Below, one piece after another: positions 12,623 to 26,261 of a stretch of 64,000 nt of DNA; position 1 is the first letter of the stretch, and every line of letters starts with the position of its first letter. The DNA is from Litoditis marina (Eukaryota; Nematoda; Chromadorea; Rhabditida; Rhabditidae): contig OZ038435.1 of the NCBI GenBank assembly GCA_964036275.1, positions 7,611,687-7,675,686 of the forward strand. The letters are read 5' to 3'. Made by a program: the position numbers and the translations under genes. The notes below the pieces were generated by a model that saw only the letters and a program-made list of their open reading frames with translations, did no database searches and had not been told where the DNA came from.

Positions 12623-14814
12623 CCAAAGCGCATATTGTTCGTATGTCCATGGGAGGTGAGGTTAAGTGAGAAGTTTTTGGACCCTAGCTTTGTTTCTGAT
12701 AGATGAAATTGTTCGAAATTTACAGACCATCACCAACCTTGTTAACTCTCTAACATATATAAAAATCAGGCCTAAACCGTTTAATACTCCTTAAGATATC
12801 GCCCAAAGCGCATATTGTTCGTATGTCCATGGGAGGTGAGGTTAAGTAAGAAGTTTTTGGACCCTAGCTTTGTTTCTGATAGATGAAATTCTCTGAAATT
12901 TACAGACCATTACCAACCTTGTTACTCCTTAAAGTATACAAAAAATCAGGCCAAACCGTTTAATACTCCTTAAGATATCGCCCAAAGCGCATATTGTTCG
13001 TATGTCCATGGGAGGTGAGGTTAAGTAAGAAGTTTTTGGACCCTAGCTTTGTTTCTGATAGATGAAATTCGTCTGAAATTTACAGACCATCATCAACCTT
13101 GTTAACTCTCTAACATGTACAAAAATCAGGCCAAACCGTTAATACTCCTTAAGATATCGCCCAAAGCGCATATTGTTCGTATGTCCATGGGAGGTGAGGT
13201 TAAGTAAGAAGTTTTTGGACCCTAGCTTTGTTTCTGATAGATGAAATTGTCTGAAATTTACAGACCATCACCAACCTTGTTAACTCTCTAAAATATACAC
13301 AAATCAGGCCAAACCGTTTAATACTCCTTAAGATATCGCCCAAAGCGCATATTGTTCGTATGTCCATGGGAGGTGAGGTTAAGTAAGAAGTTTTTGGACC
13401 CTAGCTTTGTTTCTGATAGATGAAATTCTCTGAAATTTACAGACCATCACCAACCTTGTTACTTCTCTAAAGTATACAAAAATCAGGCCAAACCGTTTAA
13501 TACTCCTTAAGATATCGCCCAAAGCGCATATTGTTCGTATGTCCATGGGAGGTGAGGTTAAGTAAGAAGTTTTTGGACCCTAGCTTTGTTTCTGATAGAT
13601 GAAATTTTCTGAATTTACAGACCATCACCAACCTTGTTACTTCTCTAAAGTATACAAAAATCAGGCCAAACCGTTTAATACTCCTTAAGATATCGCCCAA
13701 AGCGCATATTGTTCGTATGTCCATGGGAGGTGAGGTTAAGTAAGAAGTTTTTGGACCCTAGCTTTGTTTCTGATAGATGAAATTGTCTGAAATTTACAGA
13801 CCATCACCAACCTTGTTAACTCTCTAAAATATACAAAAATCAGGCCAAACCGTTTAATACTCCTTAAGATATCGCCCAAAGCGCATATTGTTCGTATGTC
13901 CATGGGAGGTGAGGTTAAGTAAGAAGTTTTTGGACCCTAGCTTTGTTCCTGATCGATGAAATTGTCTGAAATTTACAGACCGTCACCAACCTTGTTAACT
14001 CTCTAAAATGTACAAAAATCAGGCCAAAACCGTTCAATACTCGTTAAGATATCGCCCAAAGCGCATATTGTTCGTATGTCCATGGGAGGTGAGGTTAAGT
14101 GAGAAGTTTTTGGACCCTAGCTTTGTTTCTGATAGATGAAATTCTCTGAAATTTACAGACCATCACCAACCTTGTTACTTCTCTAAAGTATACAAAAATC
14201 AGGCCAAACCGTTTAATACTCCTTAAGATATCGCCCAAAGCGCATATTGTTCGTATGTCCATGGGAGGTGAGGTTAAGTAAGAAGTTTTTGGACCCTAGC
14301 TTTGTTTCTGATAGATGAAATTCTCTGAAATTTACAGACCATTACCAACCTTGTTACTCCTCTAAAGTATACAAAAATCAGGCCAAACCGTTTGATACTC
14401 CTTAAGATATCGCCCAAAGCGCATATTGTTCGTATGTCCATGGGAGGTGAGGTTAAGTAAGAAGTTTTTGGACCCTAGCTTTGTTTCTGATAGATGAAAT
14501 TGTTTGAAATTTACAGACCATCATCAACCTTGTTAACTCTCTAACATGTACAAAAATCAGGCCAAACCGTTCAATACTCGTTAAGATATCGCCCAAAGCG
14601 CATATTGTTCGTATGTCCATGGGAGGTGAGGTTAAGTGAGAAGTTTTTGGACCCTAGCTTTGTTTCTGATAGATGAAATTGTTTGAAATTTACAGACCAT
14701 CACCAACTTTGTTAACTCTCTAACATATACAAAAATCAGGCCAAACCGTTTAATACTCCTTAAGATATCGCCCAAAGCGCATATTGTTCGTATGTCCATG
14801 GGAGGTGAGGTTAA

Positions 14815-16963
14815 GTGAGAAGTTTTTGGACCCTAGCTTTGTTTCTGATAGATGAAATTGTTCGAAATTTACAGACCATCACCAACCTTGTTAACTCTCT
14901 AACATATAAAAAAAATCAGGCCAAACCGTTTAATACTCCTTAAGATATCGCCCAAAGCGCATATTGTTCGTATGTCCATGGGAGGTGAGGTTAAGTAAGA
15001 AGTTTTTGGACCCTAGCTTTGTTTCTGATAGATGAAATTCTCTGAAATTTACAGACCATTACCAACCTTGTTACTCCTCTAAAGTATACAAAAATCAGGC
15101 CAAACCGTTTAATACTCCTTAAGATATCGCCCAAAGCGCATATTGTTCGTATGTCCATGGAGGTGAGGTTAAGTAAGAAGTTTTTGGACCCTAGCTTTGT
15201 TTCTGATAGATGAAACTGTCTGAAATTTACAGACCATCATCAACCTTGTTAACTCTCTAACATGTACAAAAATCAGGCCAAACCGTTTAATACTCCTTAA
15301 GATATCGCCCAAAGCGCATATTGTTCGTATGTCCATGGGAGGTGAGGTTAAGTAAGAAGTTTTTGGACCCTAGCTTTGTTTCTGATAGATGAAATTGTCT
15401 GAAATTTACAGACCATCACCAACCTTGTTAACTCTCTAAAATATACACAAATCAGGCCAAACCGTTTAATACTCCTTAAGATATCGCCCAAAGCGCATAT
15501 TGTTCGTATGTCCATGGGAGGTGAGGTTAAGTAAGAAGTTTTTGGACCCTAGCTTTGTTTCTGATAGATGAAAATTGTTTGAAATTTACAGACCATCATC
15601 AACCTTGTTAACTCTCTAACATGTACAAAAATCAGGCCAAACCGTTCAATACTCGTTAAGATATCGCCCAAAGCGCATATTGTTCGTATGTCCCATGGGA
15701 GGTGAGGTTAAGTGAGAAGTTTTTGGACCCTAGCTTTGTTTCTGATAGATGAAATTGTTTGAAATTTACAGACCATCACCAACTTTGTTAACTCTCTAAC
15801 ATATACAAAAATCAGGCCAAAACCGTTTAATACTCCTTAAGATATCGCCCAAAGCGCATATTGTTCGTATGTCCATGGGAGGTGAGGTTAAGTGAGAAGT
15901 TTTTGGACCCTAGCTTTGTTTCTGATAGATGAAATTGTTCGAAATTTACAGACCATCACCAACCTTGTTAACTCTCTAACATATATAAAAATCAGGCCAA
16001 ACCGTTTAATACTCCTTAAGATATCGCCCAAAGCGCATATTGTTCGTATGTCCATGGGAGGTGAGGTTAAGTAAGAAGTTTTTGGACCCTAGCTTTGTTT
16101 CTGATAGATGAAATTCTCTGAAATTTACAGACCATTACCAACCTTGTTACTCCTCTAAAGTATACAAAAATCAGGCCAAACCGTTTAATACTCCTTAAGA
16201 TATCGCCCAAAGCGCATATTGTTCGTATGTCAATGGGAGGTGAGGTTAAGTAAGAAGTTTTTGGACCCTAGCTTTGTTTCTGATAGATGAAATTGTCTGA
16301 AATTTACAGACCATCATCAACCTTGTTAACTCTCTAACATGTACAAAAATCAGGCCAAACCGTTTAATACTCCTTAAGATATCGCCCAAAGCGCATATTG
16401 TTCGTATGTCCATGGGAGGTGAGGTTAAGTAAGAAGTTTTTGGACCCTAGCTTTGTTTCTGATAGATGAAATTGTCTGAAATTTACAGACCATCACCAAC
16501 CTTGTTAACTCTCTAAAATATACACAAATCAGGCCAACCGTTTAATACTCCTTAAGATATCGCCCAAAGCGCATATTGTTCGTATGTCCATGGGAGGTGA
16601 GGTTAAGTAAGAAGTTTTTGGACCCTAGCTTTGTTTCTGATAGATGAAATTGTTTGAAATTTACAGACCATCATCAACCTTGTTAACTCTCTAACATGTA
16701 CAAAAATCAGGCCAAACCGTTCAATACTCGTTAAGATATCGCCCAAAGCGCATATTGTTCGTATGTCCATGGGAGGTGAGGTTAAGTGAGAAGTTTTTGG
16801 ACCCTAGCTTTGTTTCTGATAGATGAAATTCTCTGAAATTTACAGACCATCACCAACCTTGTTAACTCTCTAACATGTACAAAAATCAGGCCAAACCGTT
16901 TAATACTCGTTAAGATATCGCCAAAGCGCATATTGTTCGTATGTCCATGGGAGGTGAGGTTAA
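14815..16963 (-). repeat. 6-monomer higher-order repeat, two copies (block B, left)
   Basis: Two tandem six-monomer segments, 14815-15891 and 15892-16963, share the same order of types: GTTCG with AACATATA; CTCTG with CATTACC; GTCTG with CATCATC; GTCTG with AAAATATACACA; GTTTG with CATCATC and GTTCAATACTCG; then a final monomer. The final monomer is GTTTG with CAACTTTGTT in the first copy and CTCTG with AACATGTAC in the second, so the last position has been swapped. Confidence 0.75.
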
Positions 16964-17320
16964 GTGAGAAGTTTTTGGACCCTAGCTTTGTTTCTGATAG
17001 ATGAAATTGTTCGAAATTTACAGACCATCACCAACCTTGTTAACTCTCTAACATATATAAAAATCAGGCCAAACCGTTTAATACTCCTCAAGATATCGCC
17101 CAAAGCGCATATTGTTCGTATGTCCATGGGAGGTGAGGTTAAGTAAGAAGGTTTTGGACCCTAGCTTTGTTTCTGATAGATGAAATTCTCTGAAATTTAC
17201 AGACCATTACCAACCTTGTTACTCCTCTAAAGTATACAAAAATCAGGCCAAACCGTTTAATACTCCTTAAGATATCGCCCAAAGCGCATGTTGTTCGTAT
17301 GTCCATGGGAGGTGAGGTTA

Positions 17321-20300
17321 AGTGAGAAGTTTTTGGACCCTAGCTTTGTTTCTGATAGATGAAATTGTTCGAAATTTACAGACCATCACCAACCTTGTTA
17401 ACTCTCTAACATATATAAAAATCAGGCCATACCGTTTAATACTCCTTAAGATATCGCCCAAAGCGCATATTGTTCGTATGTCCATGGGAGGTGAGGTTAA
17501 GTAAGAAGTTTTTGGACCCTAGCTTTGTTTCTGATAGATGAAATTCTCTGAAATTTACAGACCATTACCAACCTTGTTACTTCTCTAAAGTATACAAAAA
17601 TCAGGCCAAACCGTTTAATACTCCTTAAGATATCGCCCAAAGCGCATATTGTTCGTATGTCCATGGGAGGTGAGGTTAAGTAAGAAGTTTTTGGACCCTA
17701 GCTTTGTTTCTGATAGATGAAATTGTCTGAAATTTACAGACCATCATCAACCTTGTTAACTCTCTAACATGTACAAAAATCAGGCCAAACCGTTTAATAC
17801 TCGTTAAGATATCGCCCAAAGCGCATATTGTTCGTATGTCCATGGGAGGTGAGGTTAAGTGAGAAGTTTTTGGACCCTAGCTTTGTTTCTGATAGATGAA
17901 ATTCTCTGAAATTTACAGACCATCACCAACCTTGTTACTTTTCTAAAGTATACAAAAATCAGGCCAAACCGTTTAATACTCCTTAAGATATCGCCCAAAG
18001 CGCATATTGTTCGTATGTCCATGGGAGGTGAGGTTAAGTAAGAAGTTTTTGGACCCTAGCTTTGTTTCTGATAGATGAAATTGTCTGAAATTTACAGACC
18101 ATCATCAACCTTGTTAACTCTCTAACATGTACAAAAATCAGGCCAAACCGTTTAATACTCGTTAAGATATCGCCCAAAGCGCATATTGTTCGTATGTCCA
18201 TGGGAGGTGAGGTTAAGTGAGAAGTTTTTGGACCCTAGCTTTGTTTTCTGATAGATGAAATTCTCTGAAATTTACAGACCATCACCAACCTTGTTAACTC
18301 TCTAACATATATAAAAATCAGGCCATACCGTTTAATACTCCTTAAGATATCGCCCAAAGCGCATATTGTTCGTATGTCCATGGGAGGTGAGTTAAGTAAG
18401 AAGTTTTTGGACCTAGCTTTGTTTCTGATAGATGAAATTCTCTGAAATTTACAGACCATTACCAACCTTGTTACTTCTCTAAAGTATACAAAAATCAGGC
18501 CAAACCGTTTAATACTCCTTAAGATATCGCCCAAAGCGCATATTGTTCGTATGTCCATGGGAGGTGAGGTTAAGTAAGAAGTTTTTGGACCCTAGCTTTG
18601 TTTCTGATAGATGAAATTGTCTGAAATTTACAGACCATCATCAACCTTGTTAACTCTCTAACATGTACAAAAATCAGGCCAAACCGTTTAATACTCGTTA
18701 AGATATCGCCCAAAGCGCATATTGTTCGTATGTCCATGGGAGGTGAGGTTAAGTGAGAAGTTTTTGGACCCTAGCTTTGTTTCTGATAGATGAAATTCTC
18801 TGAAATTTACAGACCATCACCAACCCTGTTAATTCTCTAAAATGTACAGAAATCAGGCCAAACCGTTTTATACTCCTTAAGATATCGCCCAAAGCGCATA
18901 TTGTTCGTATGTCCATGGAGGTGAGGTTAGGTGAGAAGTTTTTGGACCCTAGCTTTGTTTCTGATAGATGAAATTGTTCGAACTTTACAGACCATCACCA
19001 ACCTTGTTACTTCTCTAAAGTATACAAAGATCAGGCCAAACCGTTTAATACTCCTTAAGATATCGCCCAAAGCGCATATTGTTCGTATGTCCATGGGAGG
19101 TGAGGTTAAGTAAGAAGTTTTTGGACCCTAGCTTTGTTTCTGATAGATGAAATTGTCTGAAATTTACAGACCATCATCAACCTTGTTAACTCTCTAACAT
19201 GTACAAAAATCAGGCCAAACCGTTTAATACTCGTTAAGATATCGCCCAAAGCGCATATTGTTCGTATGTCCATGGGAGGTGAGGTTAAGTGAGAAGTTTT
19301 TGGACCCTAGCTTTGTTTCTGATAGATGAAATTGTTCGAAATTTACAGACCATCACCAACTTTGTTAACTCTCTAACATATACAAAAATCAGGCCAAACC
19401 GTTTAATACTCCTTAAGATATCGCCCAAAGCGCATATTGTTCGTATGTCCATGGGAGGTGAGGTTAAGTGAGAAGTTTTTGGACCCTAGCTTTGTTTCTG
19501 ATAGATGAAATTCTCTGAAATTTACAGACCATCACCAACCTTGTTACTTTTCTAAAGTATACAAAAATCAGGCCAAACCGTTTAATACTCCTTAAGATAT
19601 CGCCCAAAGCGCATATTGTTCGTATGTCCATGGGAGGTGAGGTTAAGTAAGAAGTTTTTGGACCCTAGCTTTGTTTCTGATAGATGAAATTGTCTGAAAT
19701 TTACAGACCATCATCAACCTTGTTAACTCTCTAACATGTACAAAAATCAGGCCAAACCGTTTAATACTCGTTAAGATATCGCCCAAAGCGCATATTGTTC
19801 GTATGTCCATGGGAGGTGAGGTTAAGTGAGAAGTTTTTGGACCCTAGCTTTGTTTCTGATAGATGAAATTCTCTGAAATTTACAGACCATCACCAACCTT
19901 GTTAACTCTCTAACATATATAAAAATCAGGCCATACCGTTTAATACTCCTTAAGATATCGCCCAAAGCGCATATTGTTCGTATGTCCATGGGAGGTGAGG
20001 TTAAGTAAGAAGTTTTTGGACCCTAGCTTTGTTTCTGATAGATGAAATTCTCTGAAATTTACAGACCATTACCAACCTTGTTACTTCTCTAAAGTATACA
20101 AAAATCAGGCCAACCGTTTAATACTCCTTAAGATATCGCCCAAAGCGCATATTGTTCGTATGTCCATGGGAGGTGAGGTTAAGTAAGAAGTTTTTGGACC
20201 CTAGCTTTGTTTCTGATAGATGAAATTGTCTGAAATTTACAGACCATCATCAACCTTGTTAACTCTCTAACATGTACAAAAATCAGGCCAAACCGTTTAA

Positions 20301-21791
20301 TACTCGTTAAGATATCGCCCAAAGCGCATATTGTTCGTATGTCCATGGAGGTGAGGTTAAGTGAGAAGTTTTTGGACCCTAGCTTTGTTTCTGATAGATG
20401 AAATTCTCTGAAATTTACAGACCATCACCAACCCTGTTACTTCTCTAAAGTATACAAAGATCAGGCCAAACCGTTTAATACTCCTTAAGATATCGCCCAA
20501 AGCGCATATTGTTCGTATGTCCATGGGAGGTGAGGTTAAGTAAGAAGTTTTTGGACCCTAGCTTTGTTTCTGATAGATGAAATTGTCTGAAATTTACAGA
20601 CCATCATCAACCTTGTTAACTCTCTAACATGTACAAAAATCAGGCCAAACCGTTTAATACTCGTTAAGATATCGCCCAAAGCGCATATTGTTCGTATGTC
20701 CATGGGAGGTGAGGTTAAGTGAGAAGTTTTGGACCCTAGCTTTGTTTCTGATAGATGAAATTCTCTGAAATTTACAGACCATCACCAACCTTGTTAACTC
20801 TCTAACATATATAAAAATCAGGCCATACCGTTTAATACTCCTTAAGATATCGCCCAAAGCGCATATTGTTCGTATGTCCATGGGAGGTGAGGTTAAGTAA
20901 GAAGTTTTTGGACCCTAGCTTTGTTTCTGATAGATGAAATTCTCTGAAATTTACAGACCATTACCAACCTTGTTACTTCTCTAAAGTATACAAAAATCAG
21001 GCCAAACCGTTTAATACTCCTTAAGATATCGCCCAAAGCGCATATTGTTCGTATGTCCATGGGAGGTGAGGTTAAGTAAGAAGTTTTTGGACCCTAGCTT
21101 TGTTTCTGATAGATGAAATTGTCTGAAATTTACAGACCATCATCAACCTTGTTAACTCTCTAACATGTACAAAAATCAGGCCAAACCGTTTAATACTCGT
21201 TAAGATATCGCCCAAAGCGCATATTGTTCGTATGTCCATGGGAGGTGAGGTTAAGTGAGAAGTTTTTGGACCCTAGCTTTGTTTCTGATAGATGAAATTC
21301 TCTGAAATTTACAGACCATCACCAACCTTGTTAACTCTCTAACATATATAAGAATCAGGCCATACCGTTTAATACTCCTTAAGATATCGCCCAAAGCGCA
21401 TATTGTTCGTATGTCCATGGGAGGTGAGGTTAAGTAAGAAGTTTTTGGACCCTAGCTTTGTTTCTGATAGATGAAATTCTCTGAAATTTACAGACCATTA
21501 CCAACCTTGTTACTTCTCTAAAGTATACAAAAATCAGGCCAAACCGTTTAATACTCCTTAAGATATCGCCCAAAGCGCATATTGTTCGTATGTCCATGGG
21601 AGGTGAGGTTAAGTAAGAAGTTTTTGGACCCTAGCTTTGTTTCTGATAGATGAAATTGTCTGAAATTTACAGACCATCATCAACCTTGTTAACTCTCTAA
21701 CATGTACAAAAATCAGGCCAAACCGTTTAATACTCGTTAAGATATCGCCCAAAGCGCATATTGTTCGTATGTCCATGGGAGGTGAGGTTAA
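17321..21791 (-). repeat. Mixed short-period block (3-5 monomer motifs)
   Basis: The recurring motif is CTCTG with AACATATATA and GGCCATACCG, then CTCTG with CATTACC and AAAGTATAC, then GTCTG with CATCATC and ACTCGTTAAG. It appears near 18217, 19825, 20718 and 21254, separated by varying numbers of monomers that carry CAACCCTGTTAC or TACTTTTCTAAAG. One monomer at 18753-18930 is unusual, with AATTCTCTAAAATGTACAGA and CGTTTTATACTCC. That is the reverse complement of the TATAAAACGG state that is common in block A. Confidence 0.65.
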
Positions 21792-24700
21792 GTGAGAAGT
21801 TTTTGGACCCTAGCTTTGTTTCTGATAGATGAAATTCTCTGAAATTTACAGACCATCACCAACCCTGTTACTTCTCTAAAGTATACAAAGATCAGGCCAA
21901 ACCGTTTAATACTCCTTAAGATATCGCCCAAAGCGCATATTGTTCGTATGTCCATGGGAGGTGAGGTTAAGTAAGAAGTTTTTGGACCCTAGCTTTGTTC
22001 TGATAGATGAAATTGTCTGAAATTTACAGACCATCATCAACCTTGTTAACTCTCTAACATGTACAAAAATCAGGCCAAACCGTTTAATACTCGTTAAGAT
22101 ATCGCCCAAAGCGCATATTGTTCGTATGTCCATGGGAGGTGAGGTTAAGTGAGAAGTTTTTGGACCCTAGCTTTGTTTCTGATAGATGAAATTCTCTGAA
22201 ATTTACAGACCATCACCAACCTTGTTAACTCTCTAACATATATAAAAATCAGGCCATACCGTTTAATACTCCTTAAGATATCGCCCAAAGCGCATATTGT
22301 TCGTATGTCCATGGGAGGTGAGGTTAAGTAAGAAGTTTTTGGACCCTAGCTTTGTTTCTGATAGATGAAATTCTCTGAAATTTACAGACCATTACCAACC
22401 TTGTTACTTCTCTAAAGTATACAAAAATCAGGCCAAACCGTTTAATACTCCTTAAGATATCGCCCAAAGCGCCATATTGTTCGTATGTCCATGGGAGGTG
22501 AGGTTAAGTAAGAAGTTTTTGGACCCTAGCTTTGTTTCTGATAGATGAAATTGTCTGAAATTTACAGACCATCATCAACCTTGTTAACTCTCTAACATGT
22601 ACAAAAATCAGGCCAAACCGTTTAATACTCGTTAAGATATCGCCCAAAGCGCATATTGTTCGTATGTCCATGGGAGGTGAGGTTAAGTGAGAAGTTTTTG
22701 GACCCTAGCTTTGTTTCTGATAGATGAAATTCTCTGAAATTTACAGACCATCACCAACCTTGTTACTTCTCTAAAGTATACAAAGATCAGGCCAAACCGT
22801 TTAATACTCCTTAAGATATCGCCCAAAGCGCATATTGTTCGTATGTCCATGGGAGGTGAGGTTAAGTAAGAAGTTTTTGGACCCTAGCTTTGTTTCTGAT
22901 AGATGAAATTGTCTGAAATTTACAGACCATCACCAACCTTGTTAACTCTCTAAAATATACAAAAATCAGGCCAAACCGTTTAATACTCCTTAAGATATCG
23001 CCCAAAGCGCATATTGTTCGTATGTCCATGGGAGGTGAGGTTAAGTAAGAAGTTTTTGGACCCTAGCTTTGTTTCTGATAGATGAAATTGTCTGAAATTT
23101 ACAGACCATCATCAACCTTGTTAACTCTCTAACATGTACAAAAATCAGGCCAAACCGTTTAATACTCGTTAAGATATCGCCCAAAGCGCATATTGTTCGT
23201 ATGTCCATGGGAGGTGAGGTTAAGTGAGAAGTTTTTGGACCCTAGCTTTGTTTCTGATAGATGAAATTCTCTGAAATTTACAGACCATCACCAACCTTGT
23301 TACTTCTCTAAAGTATACAAAGATCAGGCCAAACCGTTTAATACTCCTTAAGATATCGCCCAAAGCGCATATTGTTCGTATGTCCATGGGAGGTGAGGTT
23401 AAGTAAGAAGTTTTTGGACCCTAGCTTTGTTTCTGATAGATGAAATTGTCTGAAATTTACAGACCATCACCAACCTTGTTAACTCTCTAAAATATACAAA
23501 AATCAGGCCAAACCGTTTAATACTCCTTAAGATATCGCCCAAAGCGCATATTGTTCGTATGTCCATGGGAGGTGAGGTTAAGTAAGAAGTTTTTGGACCC
23601 TAGCTTTGTTTCTGATAGATGAAATTGTTTGAAATTTACAGACCATCATCAACCTTGTTAACTCTCTAACATGTACAAAATCAGGCCAAACCGTTTAATA
23701 CTCCTTAAGATATCGCCCAAAGCGCATATTGTTCGTATGTCCATGGGAGGTGAGGTTAAGTGAGAAGTTTTTGGACCCTAGCTTTGTTTCTGATAGATGA
23801 AATTCTCTGAAATTTACAGACCATCACCAACCTTGTTACTTCTCTAAAGTATACAAAGATCAGGCCAAACCGTTTAATACTCCTTAAGATATCGCCCAAA
23901 GCGCATATTGTTCGTATGTCCATGGGAGGTGAGGTTAAGTGAGAAGTTTTTGGACCCTAGCTTTGTTTCTGATAGATGAAATTGTTCGAAATTTACAGAC
24001 CATTACCAACCTTGTTACTTCTCTAAAGTATACAAAAATCAGGCCAAACCGTTTAATACTCCTTAAGATATCGCCCAAAGCGCATATTGTTCGTATGTCC
24101 ATGGGAGGTGAGGTTAAGTAAGAAGTTTTTGGACCCTAGCTTTGTTTCTGATAGATGAAATTGTCTGAAATTTACAGACCATCATCAACCTTGTTAACTC
24201 TCTAACATGTACAAAAATCAGGCCAAACCGTTTAATACTCGTTAAGATATCGCCCAAAGCGCATATTGTTCGTATGTCCATGGGAGGTGAGGTTAAGTGA
24301 GAAGTTTTTGGACCCTAGCTTTGTTTCTGATAGATGAAATTCTCTGAAATTTACAGACCATCACCAACCCTGTTACTTCTCTAAAGTATACAAAGATCAG
24401 GCCAAACCGTTTAATACTCCTTAAGATATCGCCCAAAGCGCATATTGTTCGTATGTCCATGGGAGGTGAGGTTAAGTAAGAAGTTTTTGGACCCTAGCTT
24501 TGTTTCTGATAGATGAAATTGTCTGAAATTTACAGACCATCATCAACCTTGTTAACTCTCTAACATGTACAAAAATCAGGCCAAACCGTTTAATACTCGT
24601 TAAGATATCGCCCAAAGCGCATATTGTTCGTATGTCCATGGGAGGTGAGGTTAAGTGAGAAGTTTTTGGACCCTAGCTTTGTTTCTGATAGATGAAATTC

Positions 24701-26261
24701 TCTGAAATTTACAGACCATCACCAACCTTGTTAACTCTCTAACATATATAAAAATCAGGCCATACCGTTTAATACTCCTTAAGATATCGCCCAAAGCGCA
24801 TATTGTTCGTATGTCCATGGGAGGTGAGGTTAAGTAAGAAGTTTTTGGACCCTAGCTTTGTTTCTGATAGATGAAATTCTCTGAAATTTACAGACCATTA
24901 CCAACCTTGTTACTTCTCTAAAGTATACAAAAATCAGGCCAAACCGTTTAATACTCCTTAGATATCGCCCAAAGCGCATATTGTTCGTATGTCCATGGGA
25001 GGTGAGGTTAAGTAAGAAGTTTTTGGACCCTAGCTTTGTTTCTGATAGATGAAATTGTCTGAAATTTACAGACCATCATCAACCTTGTTAACTCTCTAAC
25101 ATGTACAAAAATCAGGCCAAACCGTTTAATACTCGTTAAGATATCGCCCAAAGCGCATATTGTTCGTATGTCCATGGGAGGTGAGGTTAAGTGAGAAGTT
25201 TTTGGACCCTAGCTTTGTTTCTGATAGATGAAATTCTCTGAAATTTACAGACCATCACCAACCTTGTTACTTCTCTAAAGTATACAAAGATCAGGCCAAA
25301 CCGTTTAATACTCCTTAAGATATCGCCCAAAGCGCATATTGTTCGTATGTCCATGGGAGGTGAGGTTAAGTAAGAAGTTTTTGGACCCTAGCTTTGTTTC
25401 TGATAGATGAAATTGTCTGAAATTTACAGACCATCACCAACCTTGTTAACTCTCTAAAATATACAAAAATCAGGCCAAACCGTTTAATACTCCTTAAGAT
25501 ATCGCCCAAGCGCATATTGTTCGTATGTCCATGGGAGGTGAGGTTAAGTAAGAAGTTTTGGACCCTAGCTTTGTTTCTGATAGATGAAATTGTCTGAAAT
25601 TTACAGACCATCATCAACCTTGTTAACTCTCTAACATGTACAAAAATCAGGCCAAACCGTTTAATACTCGTTAAGATATCGCCCAAAGCGCATATTGTTC
25701 GTATGTCCATGGGAGGTGAGGTTAAGTGAGAAGTTTTTGGACCCTAGCTTTGTTTCTGATAGATGAAATTCTCTGAAATTTACAGACCATCACCAACCTT
25801 GTTACTTCTCTAAAGTATACAAAGATCAGGCCAAACCGTTTAATACTCCTTAAGATATCGCCCAAAGCGCATATTGTTCGTATGTCCATGGGAGGTGAGG
25901 TTAAGTAAGAAGTTTTTGGACCCTAGCTTTGTTTCTGATAGATGAAATTGTCTGAAATTTACAGACCATCACCAACCTTGTTAACTCTCTAAAATATACA
26001 AAAATCAGGCCAAACCGTTTAATACTCCTTAAGATATCGCCCAAAGCGCATATTGTTCGTATGTCCATGGGAGGTGAGGTTAAGTAAGAAGTTTTTGGAC
26101 CCTAGCTTTGTTTCTGATAGATGAAATTGTTTGAAATTTACAGACCATCATCAACCTTGTTAACTCTCTAACATGTACAAAATCAGGCCAAACCGTTTAA
26201 TACTCCTTAAGATATCGCCCAAAGCGCATATTGTTCGTATGTCCATGGGAGGTGAGGTTAA
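21792..26261 (-). repeat. 14-monomer higher-order repeat, about 1.8 copies
   Basis: Eleven successive monomer types starting at 21792 recur in the same order from 24297, an offset of 2502-2505 bp (14 monomers less a few single-base losses). Both copies end with a monomer carrying the same private one-base loss, ATGTACAAAATC instead of ATGTACAAAAATC, at 23671 and 26173. Both also contain tandem three-monomer motifs: CTCTG with AAAGATCAGG, then GTCTG with AAAATATAC, then a CATCATC monomer. Confidence 0.8.

Noticed and set aside
12299..12706. Open frames crossing the N runs at 12423-12622 and 45987-46186
   Set aside because: The undetermined bases are read as unknown residues; these frames are artefacts of the gaps.
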